From Dromiciops gliroides (Eukaryota > Chordata > Mammalia > Microbiotheria > Microbiotheriidae), in assembly GCF_019393635.1 (NCBI RefSeq), contig NC_057867.1:69257492-69321491 (forward strand): a stretch of DNA of 64,000 nt, given 5' to 3'. Position numbers and translations under genes: made by a program. Below are positions 1 through 12,254 of this stretch, in pieces (the stretch's first letter is position 1; each line of letters begins with the position of its first letter). The notes beneath the pieces were generated by a model. It ran no database searches. It was not told the origin of the DNA and worked only from the letters and a program-made list of their open reading frames with translations.

Positions 1-191
1 CATTTATCGGCCGTGTGACCTCATGCAAGTCCCTTTAGCATCTTGGGCCTCAATTTCCTCATCTGTAAAATGTGGGGTTTAAGTTAGATTTCCTTTGATG
101 CTCCTTAAACTATGGTGTAATTTTGTGCCCCAGTTTCCTCCTGTTCAAAATAGAGCTGATAATGCCTACTTTTCAAGATTATTGGAAGGAG

Positions 192-337
192 GGGACAGCT
201 AGGTGACACAGTGGATAAAGCACTGGTCCTGGATTCAGGAGGACCTGAGTTCAAATCCAGCTTTAGACACATGACACTAGCTGTGTGACCCTGGGCAAGT
301 CACTTAACCCTCAATGCCCTGAAAACAAAACAAAAAA
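192..337 (+). mobile_element. tRNA-derived marsupial SINE (WSINE1/Mar-type)
   Basis: The head is ACAGCTAGGTGACACAGTGG, the B box GTTCAAATCC, and it ends CAAGTCACTTAACCC plus an A-rich tail. A perfect 16-base duplication, AGATTATTGGAAGGAG, flanks it at 176-191 and 338-353. Confidence 0.95.
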
Positions 338-394
338 AGATTATTGGAAGGAGACTGGAGAGGTGAGAGAGGAAGAACAAGAATTTATATGGTA

Positions 395-640
395 CCTACT
401 ATGTTCCAGACATTCTGTGAAGTAGTTTACAAAGATTATCTCATTTGGTCCTCTCAACAACCCTGCTAGGTAAGTGCTATTATTATCCCCATTTTACCAC
501 TGGGAAAACTGAAGCAAACAGAGGTGAAGTGACTTGCCTAGGTTTACACAGCGAGTAAGTGTCTGAGGCTGGGTTGGAATTCAGGTCTTCCTGACTTTTT
601 TCTAGCACTTCTAGTGCTCTATCCAGTGAGCCACCTAACC
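395..640 (-). repeat. MIR
   Basis: A near full-length reverse MIR: CTACTATGTTCCAGACATTC, TTATTATCCCCATTTTACCA, GAAGTGACTTGCCTAGG, and ending GTGCTCTATCCAGTGAGCCAC. Smaller + strand MIR fragments fill 1-191. Confidence 0.85.
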
Positions 641-1904
641 GTCTCAGTAAATAAGCTATTATGGGCTTGGGTTGGCAAGTGTTGGGGCAGGTCATTATCT
701 GGATGTTTGCGCATAGCAGATGCATAATAAACATCTGTTGAGTTGAATTGAATGTCCCAAAAAAGTTGCATGAATCGTCGTCCATTCTAACTGTGCTTTC
801 TGGTTTGGTCATTCTCTATTCTTGGTTTGTTAAAACCTCTGTGTTTTTGAGGAGAATTGCCTAATCAATGTAGCCACTTCATTTAATAACGGAAAAGAGC
901 AACGGTAAAGGGAGCTCAGAATCATCCCTCTGCTTCTGTTTAGGAGGAAGCCATTTTCTGTATGAGATGCCAAGCCCATTTCAAAGCTTGAATGTTTGGG
1001 GGCTGATAGGAGAGACCCAGACTTGGTCTGACTAACTTTGGGATACAGGTATTTAGTACGCACTGAGTACACGCTTATTGAATTGAATTCCAAGGCTTTT
1101 GCCTAGGGGGTGGCCATGTTTCTATTTTTACAGGATGGTAGATTTCCTGTGCTAATGCAGAAGCCTCTCAGTCACAAGCCTGGCATGTACTGAGGCATGA
1201 GAGAGTAGTGAGAAGAACGTCCTTTATCTGGATAGAGAACCAGAGAATCACGTGCATCTGCTGAATGCTCGCTCGTTCTCTCTCTCTTGCTCGCTCTCTT
1301 GTTCTCTCATGTTCTCTCTCTCTGCCAAAATGAGCAGGCTCCATACATTTTCAAATAGCTTTTACAAATACATTATCAACTCTCTGTTACTTTCATAAAC
1401 ACATTAAGCCCTCTTACTTGGTATGGAAGAGAGTGAGTGGTGCTAGATACCATGGAGAGTAGCCTACCTACAGTATAGACAGAGTCGTGTTAGAAATGCC
1501 TAACACCCATGGCCTAATGTATCCATACATATAATGACAAAGTATAGGTAATGAGCAATGTGAACCATAACTCCTAATGCAAGAAGCCACATTTGGCTTC
1601 AGTAAGCATCACTGAGACTTCGTGAAATAGGCCCCAGGACTTAGTGTAGTAGAAATAGAGCTCTGGAAGGATGTAGCCTTGATTGAAAAGGAACTAGATA
1701 GGTCACAGGGGCCAGGAGGGTGGGGTAGGGTGGGAATTGGAATTGAAATTGAAATTCTGTATTAAGAAGGTATAGCCATGTGAAGGAAATCCAGGAGCAA
1801 CAGAGGGGAGGCAGGGTGGCAGCATTTGGCTGCAGATCTGTGGAAACAGAGACAAGTGATATTGTCATTGGAATACACTACAGACCACCTGGACTGAGTG
1901 AGTG

Positions 1905-2350
1905 AGTGAATGAATGAGCATTTATTATGCATCACTGTGCTAAGTGTAGGCAATACAAATAGAAAGTCAAGATAGTCCTTGCACTCAAGGAGCTCACACT
2001 CTAATTGGGAGAGATGACACATATAAGAGAGCTTGGCTTCCAGGTGAATGGAAAGGTCTAGATGAGGATTTGATGTAACAGAGAATAATAACAACGATTC
2101 TCATTTATAGAACACTTTCAGGTTTGCAGAGTGCTTTATTTTTATCTATTGTCTCATCTGATCCTCACCAAAACCCTATGAAAGAGGTGTTTCTGTTATC
2201 CTCTTTTTTGCAGATGAGGAAACTAAGGCTGGGGTTAAATGACTTGTCCAGGGTCACATAAATAGTTAATGTCTGCGTTAGGATTTGAACTTAGATCTTC
2301 CTTACTCTGTGTCTAGCACACCATTTTTTATGCCCACTGCCTCTTATTCA
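1905..2350 (-). repeat. L2 3' end fragment followed by MIR
   Basis: 1905-2045 carries AGCATTTATTATGCATCACT and CTCAAGGAGCTCACACTCTA (reverse L2 3' end). 2088-2350 is a reverse MIR with GCAGATGAGGAAACTAAGG and GGATTTGAACTTAGATCTTCC. Confidence 0.8.
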
Positions 2351-2770
2351 GAAGCCTGGTATAAGGGCATGACATATTAGTAATGGAAGACTTCAGCCAT
2401 CAGCCAAAAGCAGAACAGATCACACTTCTTGACTCCAATAATAATTCCATCCTTCAAAAGACAGAGGAACCAACCAGAGGAACTTCTATTCTGGATCTGA
2501 TTCTCACCAACAAAGAGGAACCGGTAACTGGGGTGGAAACAATAGGAACTTTGGGGGAAATGAAATTGCGTGAGAGAAGGGACTGGTAAACTCCCAAATA
2601 TGCTCTAGATTGTAGGATAGCATATATCAAAAGGTTTGGAGAAAGGATGGATTAGGATCCTATGGACAAAAATCCATATATATGGAAAGCACTCAAGAAT
2701 GAAAAGGGAGGCAGTGTCTAAAGGGACTGATGTGGATACACAGGGTACTCGTCAAGAAGCTTAGATTTTT

Positions 2771-3530
2771 TTATCATTAAAAGTATTTTGTTATTTTCTA
2801 GTTACACGTAGAGATAGTTTTCAACATTTGTTTTTATAAGATTTCTAGTTTCAAATTTTTCTCCCTCCCTCCTCCCCAAGATAGCAAGCAATCCAATATA
2901 GGTTATCTATGTACAATCACATTAATCCTATTCCTGCATTAGTCATGCTGTGAAAGAAGAATCAGAGCAAAAGGGGAAAACCTCAAAAAAGAAAACCAAA
3001 AAAGTAGAAATAGTATGGTTCAATCTGCATCTAGATTCCACAGTTCTTTTTTTTTCTGGATTTGGAGAGCATTTTCTATCATGAGTCCTTTGGAACTATC
3101 TTGGACCATTGTATTGCTGAGAAGAGTCAAGTCTATCACAGTTGATCAATACACAGTGTTGCTGATACTGTGTACAATGTTCTCTTGGTTCTTCTCATCT
3201 CACTCAGCATCAGTTCATGTAAGTCCTTCCAGGTTTCTCTGAAATCCGCCTGCTCATCATTTCTTACAGCACAATAGTATTCCATTACATTCATATACCA
3301 CAACTTGTTCAGCCATTCCCCAGTTGATGGGCAGCCCCTCAATTTCCAATTCCTTGCCACCACAAAAGAGCAGCTATAAATATTTTTGTACATATGGGTC
3401 CTTTTCCCTTTTTTATGATCTCTTTGGGAAAAAGACCTAATAGTGGTATTGCTGGGTCAAAGGGTATGCACAGCTTTATAGCCCTTTGGGCATAATTCCA
3501 AACTGCTCCAGAATGGTTGGATCAGTTCAC
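2771..3530 (-). mobile_element. 5'-truncated L1 (ORF2 C-terminus and 3' UTR)
   Basis: On the minus strand the frame at 3136-3393 encodes an L1 ORF2 C-terminus (for example PSTGEWLNKLWYMNVMEYY), followed by a marsupial-type L1 3' UTR. It is flanked by a perfect 16-base target-site duplication, AGAAGCTTAGATTTTT, at 2755-2770 and 3531-3546, and so was inserted by retrotransposition into the L3 element. Confidence 0.93.
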
Positions 3531-4115
3531 AGAAGCTTAGATTTTTAAAAGACTTCAACAAAAAATAGCCAAGTCCTGCAAGAATAGTATCACCTCTGTG
3601 GCTCAGAATGAGCTGAAACTGGCAAGGAAAGCTAGAGCCAACCAGGAGGGGGAATTTGAAGCTGTGTTGGGGAAAAGACGAGGATCAGAGTATGGTTAGG
3701 ACTGTTGCTTAGCATTTATGGGATAAGAATTGATTCTGGAGAGAAAAAGGGCTGCTCCATGGTTGTTTTGCTTCTGTTTTCTTTGCCAAGGAGAATAATC
3801 TTTGGATTCAGCAGAATGGAGCCAACATGGCCAATAGGGAGTTGGTTAGTAAAAAAAAAAAAAGAACAGCTGCCTTGGATGAGTTCATGTCACCAGGCTC
3901 AGGTAAATTAATTGAGTGGCCCCCCAAGCCCTGAAAGAACTGGTGGATGTGAAGGTCTTGGGGAACTGGAGAAATACCAGGAGCCTGATTTGGCCAAAAG
4001 GGAAGAAAGTCAGGCTTGCCAATCAAGGTCTTCCAGTCTTGACTTGGATGATTAATAAGCTTTTAGAATGTGTAATTGAAAAGATGATTAGTTTGGAACT
4101 AGAAAGAGAAGCAGA

Positions 4116-4363
4116 GCCGGGTGTGGTGGTGTCCACCTGTAGTCCCTGCTGCCATCGAGGCTGGTGGATTGTTTGAGTTTGGGATTCAGAGCTATAGTGG
4201 TGCACAAATGGCTCTTGGATCTTCACTAAGTCTGGCACCAAGATGCTGAGTCTCCAGGAATGGATGGCTGTCAGACTGCCTAAGGAGGGATCAACAGGCT
4301 CAGGCTGGGAAAATGGCCAAAGCTCTATGCTGAGGACAAGGAGGAGGAAAGATAGAAGGGCAG
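4116..4363 (+). pseudogene. 7SL (SRP) RNA retropseudogene, 3' truncated
   Basis: It starts GCCGGGTGTGGTGG, continues CACCTGTAGTCCC (Alu-domain 5' end), and then GGCTGGTGGATTGTTTGAG. It carries on into the S domain with CACTAAGTCTGGCACCAA and GACTGCCTAAGGAGGG. These are blocks of 7SL RNA in the right order, including S-domain parts that Alu-type SINEs lack. Similarity fades at about 4338 and a purine-rich tail follows. The surrounding L3 sequence resumes as GAGCAGTGATCAC at 4369, after an imperfect duplication of the GAAGCAG just before the insert. Confidence 0.8.
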
Positions 4364-4618
4364 GGAGGGAGCAGTGATCACGAAGAGTTATCGTGACTTC
4401 ATCAGAAACAGGGTATGTCAGACTCACCTCTTTTCCCTTTTTAACAGTGTTACTGGACTAGTAGATGAGAAGAGTGCTATAGATTCTAGCAAAGCCTTTG
4501 ACAGAGTATCTCATGTTATTGTTCTCCATGTTCTCTCTTAAAGATAAAAAGATATGAGCTAGACAGAAGTACAGTTAGGGAAATTCAGAGCTAGTTGAAT
4601 GGCCAGCCCCAAAGAAAT

Positions 4619-4766
4619 TATTTTTTTGGTGAGGCAATTGGGGTTAAGTGACTTGCCCAGGGTCACACAGTTAGTAAGTGTTAAGTGTCTGAGTCCGGAT
4701 TTGAACTCAGGTCCTCCTGAATCCAGGGCTGGTGCTCTATCCACTGTGCCATCTAGCTGCCCCCCT
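4619..4766 (-). mobile_element. tRNA-derived SINE (WSINE1/Mar-type)
   Basis: A reverse-oriented full-length copy (GAGGCAATTGGGGTTAAGTG to CATCTAGCTGCCCCC) inserted in the L3 remnant. It is flanked by CCCCAAAGAAATT and CCCCAAGAAATT. Confidence 0.93.
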
Positions 4767-4781
4767 CCCCAAGAAATTCTT

Positions 4782-4927
4782 TTTTTTCCCCTTAGTGAGG
4801 CAATTGGGGTTAAGTGACTTGCCCAGGGTCACACAGCTCGTAAGTGTTAAGTGTCTGAGGCCGGATTTGAACTCAGGTACTCCTGACTCCAGGGCCGGTG
4901 CTCTATCCACTGTGGCACCTAGCTGCA
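4782..4927 (-). mobile_element. tRNA-derived SINE, tandem neighbour of the preceding copy
   Basis: A second full-length minus copy begins 15 bases after the previous one. A perfect 15-base duplication, CCCCAAGAAATTCTT, flanks it at 4767-4781 and 4928-4942, so it is a separate insertion into the earlier SINE's own target duplication. Confidence 0.93.
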
Positions 4928-6066
4928 CCCCAAGAAATTCTTAATGGTTGGATGTCTTTAGTGAAGTGCCCCAGGGATCTGGGCCTGATCCTATATTGTT
5001 TAACCTTTTCATTAGTTACTTGGATAAAGGCATTGCTGGCATGCTTATCAAATTCTTAGATGACAGGAACCCAGGGAGGAGGGGATAGCTAACATCTGGA
5101 ATGACAGGGTCTGGAACCAAAAAAGATCTCAGCAGGCTAGAATCCTGGGCCAAACCTTTTAAGAGGAAATATTTTTAAATAAAAAATTTTTTTTTCAATG
5201 AACAGAAGGATTTTCTCCCCGCCCCCCCCCCCCCCCCCGCCTTGAAAAAACCAAGCCCTTGAAACAAACATTCATTGTCAAGCAAATCAAATTTCTGCAA
5301 TGGCCTTGCCCAAGAAAATATGCCCCAGTCTATGCCCTGAGTCCATTGAGATGATACTTAATGAGGATAAATGTAAGGTGTCACACTTGGGTTAAAAAAA
5401 TCAACCTCACAAATATAAATGGGGGAGGTACTGCCTGAGAGTAGTTCTGTTGAAGAAGATCTGGGGGTTTTAGTGGACCCTAAGCTCAATATAAGTTGAT
5501 AGTATGTGGTGGTAGGGAGCCCAAAACTATTCTGTGATCTTGGGCTGCAGTAAGTAAGAGTGTCAATGATGGAGATTTCAGTCCTGGCTGTCAGACTGCA
5601 TCTAATACATTGTGGTCAGTTCCTCTGATCCTTGTAAGCCGCAGACTCAAGGCCCGGTCTTAATCATGCTGGCCATGGTTTTCCTGGAGAAGAGAAGACT
5701 TAAGGGGAAATGGATGGGCATCTTCAAGGATTAGAGGCCAAGGCTTCCCCATGAGAGTCCTTCACAGGGCATCAATTGGTCCAAGTTGCAAAGCAGCAGA
5801 CTCTGGCAGAGCCCCAAGCCACGTTTAGGGGGGATGTCCGTGTTGATGAAAATGAGTTCGCAAACCTGTGGAACCTGTCATGCCTTTGCTTCCCTGGAGG
5901 GGATTTCCCATCTCAGAGGTGTGTTGTTGGAAGGCTCCTTGAGCCATCTAGCCTAAGTCACCCCACTGCTCCCTGCTCAAATGCCCAAGATCCTTTCTGA
6001 GTCTGTGGTAGGGGCAGGGGATGGAAACCAGGTGTCCTGACTCTGGGTCCAGAGCTCTTTCCATTG

Positions 6067-6102
6067 CACTGCCCTGGCCCTGGCCCTGGCCCTAGCCCTA
6101 GC
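6067..6102 (+). repeat. (CCCTGG)n short tandem repeat
   Basis: About five CCCTGG units followed by CCCTAG units (CCCTGGCCCTAGCCCTAGC), in unique intron sequence. Confidence 0.9.
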
Positions 6103-6689
6103 TCGCCCTTGCTCCTCCACAGCTGCCTCCTGGGAGAGGAAAAGAAGCCCAGTGACTGTACAGCTGGGCAGATGGGCTGGGTCCTGGATAGCGCTCGTTA
6201 ACACTAATGCCCTTCCATTGATTGCTTACTAGTTGGCTTGTGGTTTGAGCAGTACTGGGTTGAGGTTGTTCCTTCTCAGTGTCTTTTGCAAGCAGGAGAA
6301 TTTAGCTACCATATTTGGTGCTCATCTGCCTGTCCAATGACTTTGCATCAGTCTGTTGGAGAATTCATGTGGTTTGGTTTTGGTTTTTTTTTCTTGTCTA
6401 AATATGGCAAGGCTGCTTGGGTAATCAAGGGGCCCGGAAGTAGGAACTCAGCAGCTGTCTTCAGTGCTGCTTTTTTTGGTCCTGTCCCAGTCAGGTTGGC
6501 CTCTGTCTCAACCAGCATGAGGAGAAGGGGGCAGATTGGAGAGCATTCCGATTTTCTTGGGCCAGAGTTCTAGCAAGGATAGAAACACCTTGGCCCAAGG
6601 TGAGGATTCATAGGCTGGGGTGAATTTCCTTATTGAACTTCCTGCCACTTTAGGACCCTGCCTTCTCATGGCTTATGCTGTCATAGTAT

Positions 6690-6860
6690 GTTAGAGTCCA
6701 TAGTCTTCTTTCCCCACCGACCCAGTGAGAAAGGTGGTGGAAAGATTACCATACCCATCTCCTAGATGAGGAAACTGAGGGAAGCAGCTCACAGTGGGCC
6801 CTATAGCTGGTCAGTAGATAAGACAGGATTCTTACACCTAAAGTGCAGTGCTTTCCACAA
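6690..6860 (-). repeat. MIR, diverged
   Basis: CCCATCTCCTAGATGAGGAAACTGAGG-like sequence, followed by a degraded promoter side, marks a reverse MIR. Confidence 0.6.
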
Positions 6861-8021
6861 GGTTTGGTAGCAGGACTTCATCATGTATGTTGGTGTCTGT
6901 CACCTACATTGGCACCGATGGCCATAGCGGCTCATGTTTCTTGAACACTTTGTTCCCACTTCGCCAGTGACACATCAGAGCACTGGATTGGACATGAGGA
7001 GACCTAGATTCCAGTCCCCTTGGCCAAATGGCTGATCCTTGAGGGGATCTTGAAAGTCTCTTGTGACTTTTGCCTGGACCTGCGGTTTCATTTCTGTAGG
7101 AAATTCCCGCTGAAGAAGCACCTTCTCCCAGTCCAACTAATCCGTAATGTGGAGTCTTGGAGAGTTGCCAGGGGGTAGTACCGAGAAGTTAAGTGTCTTG
7201 GTTGTGGTCGTGGTCATGTGTCAGAAGCTGTGTATGTTGTAATACACCCCAAGGTCTGTCAGAGTCCTGATGCGCCATGATTCTAGGTAGGCAGTGCAAG
7301 TATTGTTACCCCCACTTTCTCCAGGAGAAAACTACACTTGCTCTCAAGAGGTGAAATCACTTGGCAAAGTCACACCTGGGAAATGGCCACTTCCTAGAAC
7401 CCATCCTTGTGACAAATCACCAAATGGGCATGAAAATGTCTGGCGCTTTCCCTTTCCCCCAATTTCCTTGTCAAATATGTGAAAATGGATTGGCAGCTGC
7501 CCCCTCCCCCTCCACAACATTATCCAGTGCATGCAGACCCCATATCCTTTGTTGTGACTTTTCCTTCCATGTTTCCAGAGCTCTGGGGACCCCTGTCATC
7601 TCCCTGATGTAGTGTAAAACTCTTCGAGGTTTTATCAGTTCCATTCAGCTGAATCACAACCTTCTAGATGTTCGCTGGCCCATATAACTTTCCAGTCTAG
7701 AATGTTGCCCCATCTAGCTCCCTGGGCTGGAGTTTGCAGTCTCCCTTCTCTGCAGCAGTAGCAGCCGCCTGTCCCCTGGCTCATGCTCTAGGGCTTGCCT
7801 GCTTTCTGGGACCAGCTGTGCTGCCGAGGGGTGACTCCGTGTATGGCAGATGGGCCCATTGTGGCTGTGCTTGGCCCTCTGGGAGCCCTCTAGTGCCTTT
7901 CCCATGGGGCCAGGACCAACGTCAGGTGGGATCTGCCATCCCTCACCAGTCTGCTCTGGAGAACAGATGGAATCTTGCCTAGCTAGCATTGGAGAGTGTT
8001 AGAGGGCTTTAGAAATGGGTG

Positions 8022-8185
8022 GGGGGGGGCAGCTAGGTGGCGCAGTGGATAGAGCACCGGCCCTGGAATCAGGAGTACCTGAGTTCAAATCCGGCCTCAG
8101 ACACTTAACATTTACCAGCTGTGTGACCTTGGGCAAGTCACTTAACCCCAATTGCCTCACTAAAAAAAAAAAAATTAAAAAAAAA
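8022..8185 (+). mobile_element. tRNA-derived SINE (WSINE1/Mar-type)
   Basis: A well-preserved copy with a G-rich start (GGGGGGGGGCAGCTAGG) and long A tail. The duplication AGAAATGGGTG lies at 8011-8021 and 8186-8196. Confidence 0.95.
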
Positions 8186-8994
8186 AGAAATGGGTGAAGG
8201 CTACTGTTGTCATGATCACATTTAGAGAAGATTGGTGAAATGGGCTGGAGTCTTTGCACACCATGTTCAGCTCCCATGGCATGGGCAGGGCCTGGCTCTC
8301 AACAAAGGAAGACAAAAGATGCATTTTTCTGTATTGAAAGAAAACATTTATTGATGCCTTGTGTATATGCAGAGTTCCCCACCCATAGCCCCCCACCTCT
8401 GCAAAGGAGGGAGGGAGGTGCATCTTCTTATCTCTTCTTGAAAACCAAGCTTGGTCATTATTATAACTACACAGCGATCAGTTGAGAGAAACAGTTTTCA
8501 CAGCGGAGCTTGAGGAAATTGAGCCCTCTGGTCTTTCCTCTATTCATTTGAGCCTTGCTTGGAGTCAGAGCATGTTGGGGGCTCCAGCTCTTTGTTGTAG
8601 TTGGATCAGGCTTGTCAGAAAGAAAGGGGACTAGAACACGGAGAAGTACAGTCATATACCTCTCTGAGTCCTGGGGAAATAAATACCATCTGCTTGTCTA
8701 GTCTCTGTCCAGAAAATTGGCTGTTTGAGCTCTCATTTTGCTAACAGCTTAGTGCTCCATAGTCTCTCTCATGGGTGTGTGTGTGTGTGTCCCATATCCC
8801 CAGGGAGCTGGTAACCTTCTTGTAGTCGAGGACTATGCCTCATCCTTGACAATGCCAAGTGTGTGTTTGGGCATTACCTGGGCTCCAGACCTACTGATCT
8901 GCTTCACTTTCAACATATTGACCTATTGACAGGGAATCCTCTCTAGTCTCCTTCCCATGTAAAGCATGTTGGCACCTAGGTTGTGTGTAGGGCA

Positions 8995-9185
8995 AAACTG
9001 TGGCAGCTGAAGGAGTCGGGTAGAGGACGGAGCCCTGGACCCAGGGCCAAAATAGAACCAGTTCCAGTCTTGGCCTTGCCGCTTCCTATGTGACCTTTAG
9101 TAAGTTATTTCCATTCTCTGGACCTTGGTTCTTCCTCTATGAAACGAGTGGGTGGGGTTGGACTTGTACCACCTCTCAAGGTCCC
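8995..9185 (+). repeat. MIR, diverged
   Basis: A + strand MIR: TATGTGACCTTTAGTAAGTT, then TTCTTCCTCTATGAAACG. A second diverged + copy lies at 10440-10560 (GACTTTGGGAAAGTTATTTCC). Confidence 0.6.
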
Positions 9186-9467
9186 TTCTAGGCATACCCC
9201 TCTGTGGAGCTTCGGTGTCTCTCCCTCTCCCCATCTGTACTGTTTTCAGAGAGGCCACAGATGAGGTGAGGATGAGGGCAATGCTTAAGCCATGGAAGTG
9301 GATCATTTCAGGAGAAATGTCCAGGATCAGTGGAAGAGAGATTCAGAGGAAAGAGGGTCTCCCTCCCATTAGACCATGTTGACAACTACCATGTGGACCT
9401 CATCTCAAGCTGGCTGGTTCTGACCATAGTGGGAAACATAACAGAGGAGTTCCCTTACGCAGTCAAG

Positions 9468-9640
9468 TTGTCAGATCAACAGGAATTTATTAAGGACCTA
9501 CTTTGTGCCAGGCAGGCACTGGAGATCTAAAGAAAGGATAGAATTGGCCCTGCCCTCAAGGAGTCCATAGTTTAATTGGGCAAACAACACAGGAACAGCT
9601 ATGCACAGTCACATGGAAGAGGGACTGGTTAGACAAGGCT
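9468..9640 (-). repeat. L2 3' end
   Basis: Reverse L2 terminus: AGGAATTTATTAAGGACCTAC, TTGTGCCAGGCAGGCACTGG, CCCTGCCCTCAAGGAGTCCA. Similar short termini occur at 11255-11375 and 15070-15370. Confidence 0.75.
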
Positions 9641-12254
9641 GGTTTGTGCTGGCATTTCATCTAGAGAGCACTGGAAGGAGGGATGATTGGGGTGCTTGGC
9701 TGCCCCATGCATTTGAGTCATAAGGGACCCTTTGGGAAACAACCTTGAAATGGTCAGTACCAGGTAGGTCATTAGCAGACTTCCATTTTAAAAGCACTGC
9801 AGGTCTGAGCATCTCTTTCAAAATAAAGTGAGAGGTACCAAACTGTTCTTGGGTATGTATTTCTTCCAGTCTGAACCTAATTATGTATCATCTTAGGCCT
9901 GGGATGTTCTTTAATTATGCCTTGCTTACCTCTATAGACAATTCTCTTTTTTTAATGGGAAAATAGAAAAAGGCATGTGGTAAAATAGGATCACAGGTGG
10001 TGGTGGGAAGATCCCAGGACTGGCAGTCTAGGATTTGGGGTTCATATCCCAGCTCTACCACTGCTGCTGCCGCCTTTGGATTCTGTTGGGGTGTGCACGA
10101 GGATTGGCTCTCCCTGCCTCAGTTGGGAAGTGGGCCCACCGACTGGGAAGCTGGGAAGGCAGGCTGGCTTGGGAGCTAGGGTTAGATGGGGTGCTGATTC
10201 CTGTGATTGAGAAAAGAAGGAAAAGCTGTTGCTGGAGAAGATACACAAGCTTAGGAAGAAGCAGAACTGGATGAGAAGGCAAAATATAGGGGCTTCTGGG
10301 GGCTCTCTGGCTTCCTTCACCTGGCTTCCCCAAGCCTTGTTCTTTTCAAAGCTTTCCCAGTGTTGATGTGTCAGTGTGCTTGGGGGTAGGTCCCACTTAC
10401 TTTCCTCCTCACTTGATTGCACTTATGTATGGGTTTGTACACAACAACCTACTTCCTGTATGACTTTGGGAAAGTTATTTCCCCATTTGGGGCCTGCATT
10501 TCCTCTTTTGTCAAATAAGGCCCTTACACTACGTGATCTTTATCCTTTCTCACTCTAAAACCCTGCAGACATACCCCTGCCAGGAGAAGGAGGTTCAAAG
10601 GGCAGCCGAACACCTGAGGTGGTCTCCCTGGTGGTAGGAAGATGCTTGGGGCCTCTGGCAGAAGAGACCCAGTTATCCCAGAGGGACCAGAAACCGTCTC
10701 TGTTGTCATCTTCATCCTGGCCTGTTGGCTGGGCTGAGGAGAATATGTGGAGAAAGAGTTTAGTCCTGGCTGCCTGTGACCTAGCCCTTGACAACATTGC
10801 GAAACGAACAGCTGGAAACAAGTGTGTCTTGTTGTGGTGACTGGATTAAGCAAGAGGAAGGCAGGGAGTTTTAAGGTTCCATGATGACATTAGTTAAAAG
10901 CAGTCCCAGGATCAGTCTGGGGGCCTAACCAATGACTGGGGGAAGGGCTTTCACGTTAGTCTTTGCCTCCAGGAATATTTGATGACACGAAATGGCAGCT
11001 TGTTTTGTCCCTGGTAAAGTTTGAACAGTCAGCTAGGTAAACAGCTGGGCTTTTCCTCTACCCTCCCTCTCACTCTGCTGGAAGCAGAGTGGCCTTTTCT
11101 GAAGTGGCCTTTGAAAAGAAACAGTACCTGTTAGAGGAGAAAACAGGGCAGCATATATTTTTTTTAAATCCACTCCCTGATGTGTCCTTTAAAAAATATT
11201 TGTGGGCATCAGTTTGTAAATTCAAAGCGTTTAACAGTAGAAATTATGATCATCCATCCAGTTCGGTTCAACTGATCTTTAGTAAGCACCTACTATGCCA
11301 GGCACTGGTACTAGGGACACACAGACAGAAACAAAGCAGTCCCTGCCCTCAGGAGGCTTACATTTTTATCTTACCCTTTATAAAACGGGGTGTGTGTGGG
11401 GGGGGAGATGTCAGTCCTATATCAATTGGCATATGGGCCATAGTTAACTTGCCCCTGGTTTAGATTGTCATCAAGTTCCCTTCCAGTTTTAGTGTTCTCA
11501 GTGCTTAGAATTCAGTGGATCTGTTGTAGCTTTAATGCTGTCTCATTTTTTTCAAGGTAGGTCAGTTAAATCAAAGTACATTGATAGGGTAGCTTCTCAT
11601 GGTACAAAGACTAAATGCATATGCCTATTTCCATTAGCTTCCTACTCAGATGCCCCAAAATATAACAGTAGATGCTTTATGATTGATTGGTAGCCTAGAG
11701 GTGAGTTTGGGTCTTCAAAGGCTGGGGCACAAACTCTGACAGGTCCTACCAGGCGGCAAGGGCCCCCAGTATGCTCATCACCAGAAGGCTAGTGACCAGC
11801 TGATAAATTTCTCCTGAAACGGTCTACTTTAAGGTGAAGGAAGTTGTTGCAATCTGTGTTGGTGAATAGAGTGGTCATCGATGAAATCATGGATCCAAGC
11901 CAATTGCATGGATCTGCTGTAGTCAGCATTTACCTTGTTACTATTAAACCCAATAGTAGTGGTAATGAAGAAGTGATTACTCCTGCTCTGCTTTCATAGC
12001 ATTTTGGATTTCTCAACTGATCCTCAAGTCTTTGAACTCTTTTGGTTTGCGGGGAGTGTGTATGTGGGGGAGTGTTTGGTTAGGATCTGTGATTTCAGTG
12101 CTGTGAATCCCAGTTGTGGAAATTCCCTTCATTGATTCAGATGGGCAACTTGTTTATACCTTCTAGTTTTAGACTGTTGCTTGGAGCGCTAGTATGCATC
12201 AGAGACATGACTTGAAGCCCAGGACTGCCTCTCATACATAAACTTTTTTGTGTG

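Larger units (their letters stand above)
2360..5650 (+). mobile_element. CR1/L3-type LINE remnant, + strand, with nested insertions
   Basis: Decayed pieces of a CR1/L3 ORF2 lie in order. 2383-2589 gives an endonuclease C-terminal block (SILDLILTNKEEPVTG). 3547-4110 and 4371-4500 continue it, with VTGLVDEKSAID then SKAFDRVSH, the reverse-transcriptase finger motif. Around 4950-5060 reads EVPQGSGPDPILFNLFISYLD, and 5360-5620 holds the thumb region (GVLVDPKL-like). Frameshifts and stops are many. L1, 7SL and two SINE insertions plus an L1 3' UTR-like patch (about 5166-5345) interrupt it. Confidence 0.75.

Noticed and set aside
197..300. tRNA-like A and B boxes in the many GGGGCAGCTAGG elements
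   Set aside because: They are tRNA-derived SINEs, not functional tRNA genes: no cloverleaf beyond the boxes, A-rich tails and target duplications.
4559..4944. Several 60-70-codon frames with shared peptides such as GLSDLPRVTQLVSVKCL
   Set aside because: They are translations of the SINE family in fixed frames and recur at every copy.
6067..6102. CCCTGG/CCCTAG repeat as an interstitial telomere
   Set aside because: The mammalian telomere unit is CCCTAA; only five imperfect units of a different sequence are present.
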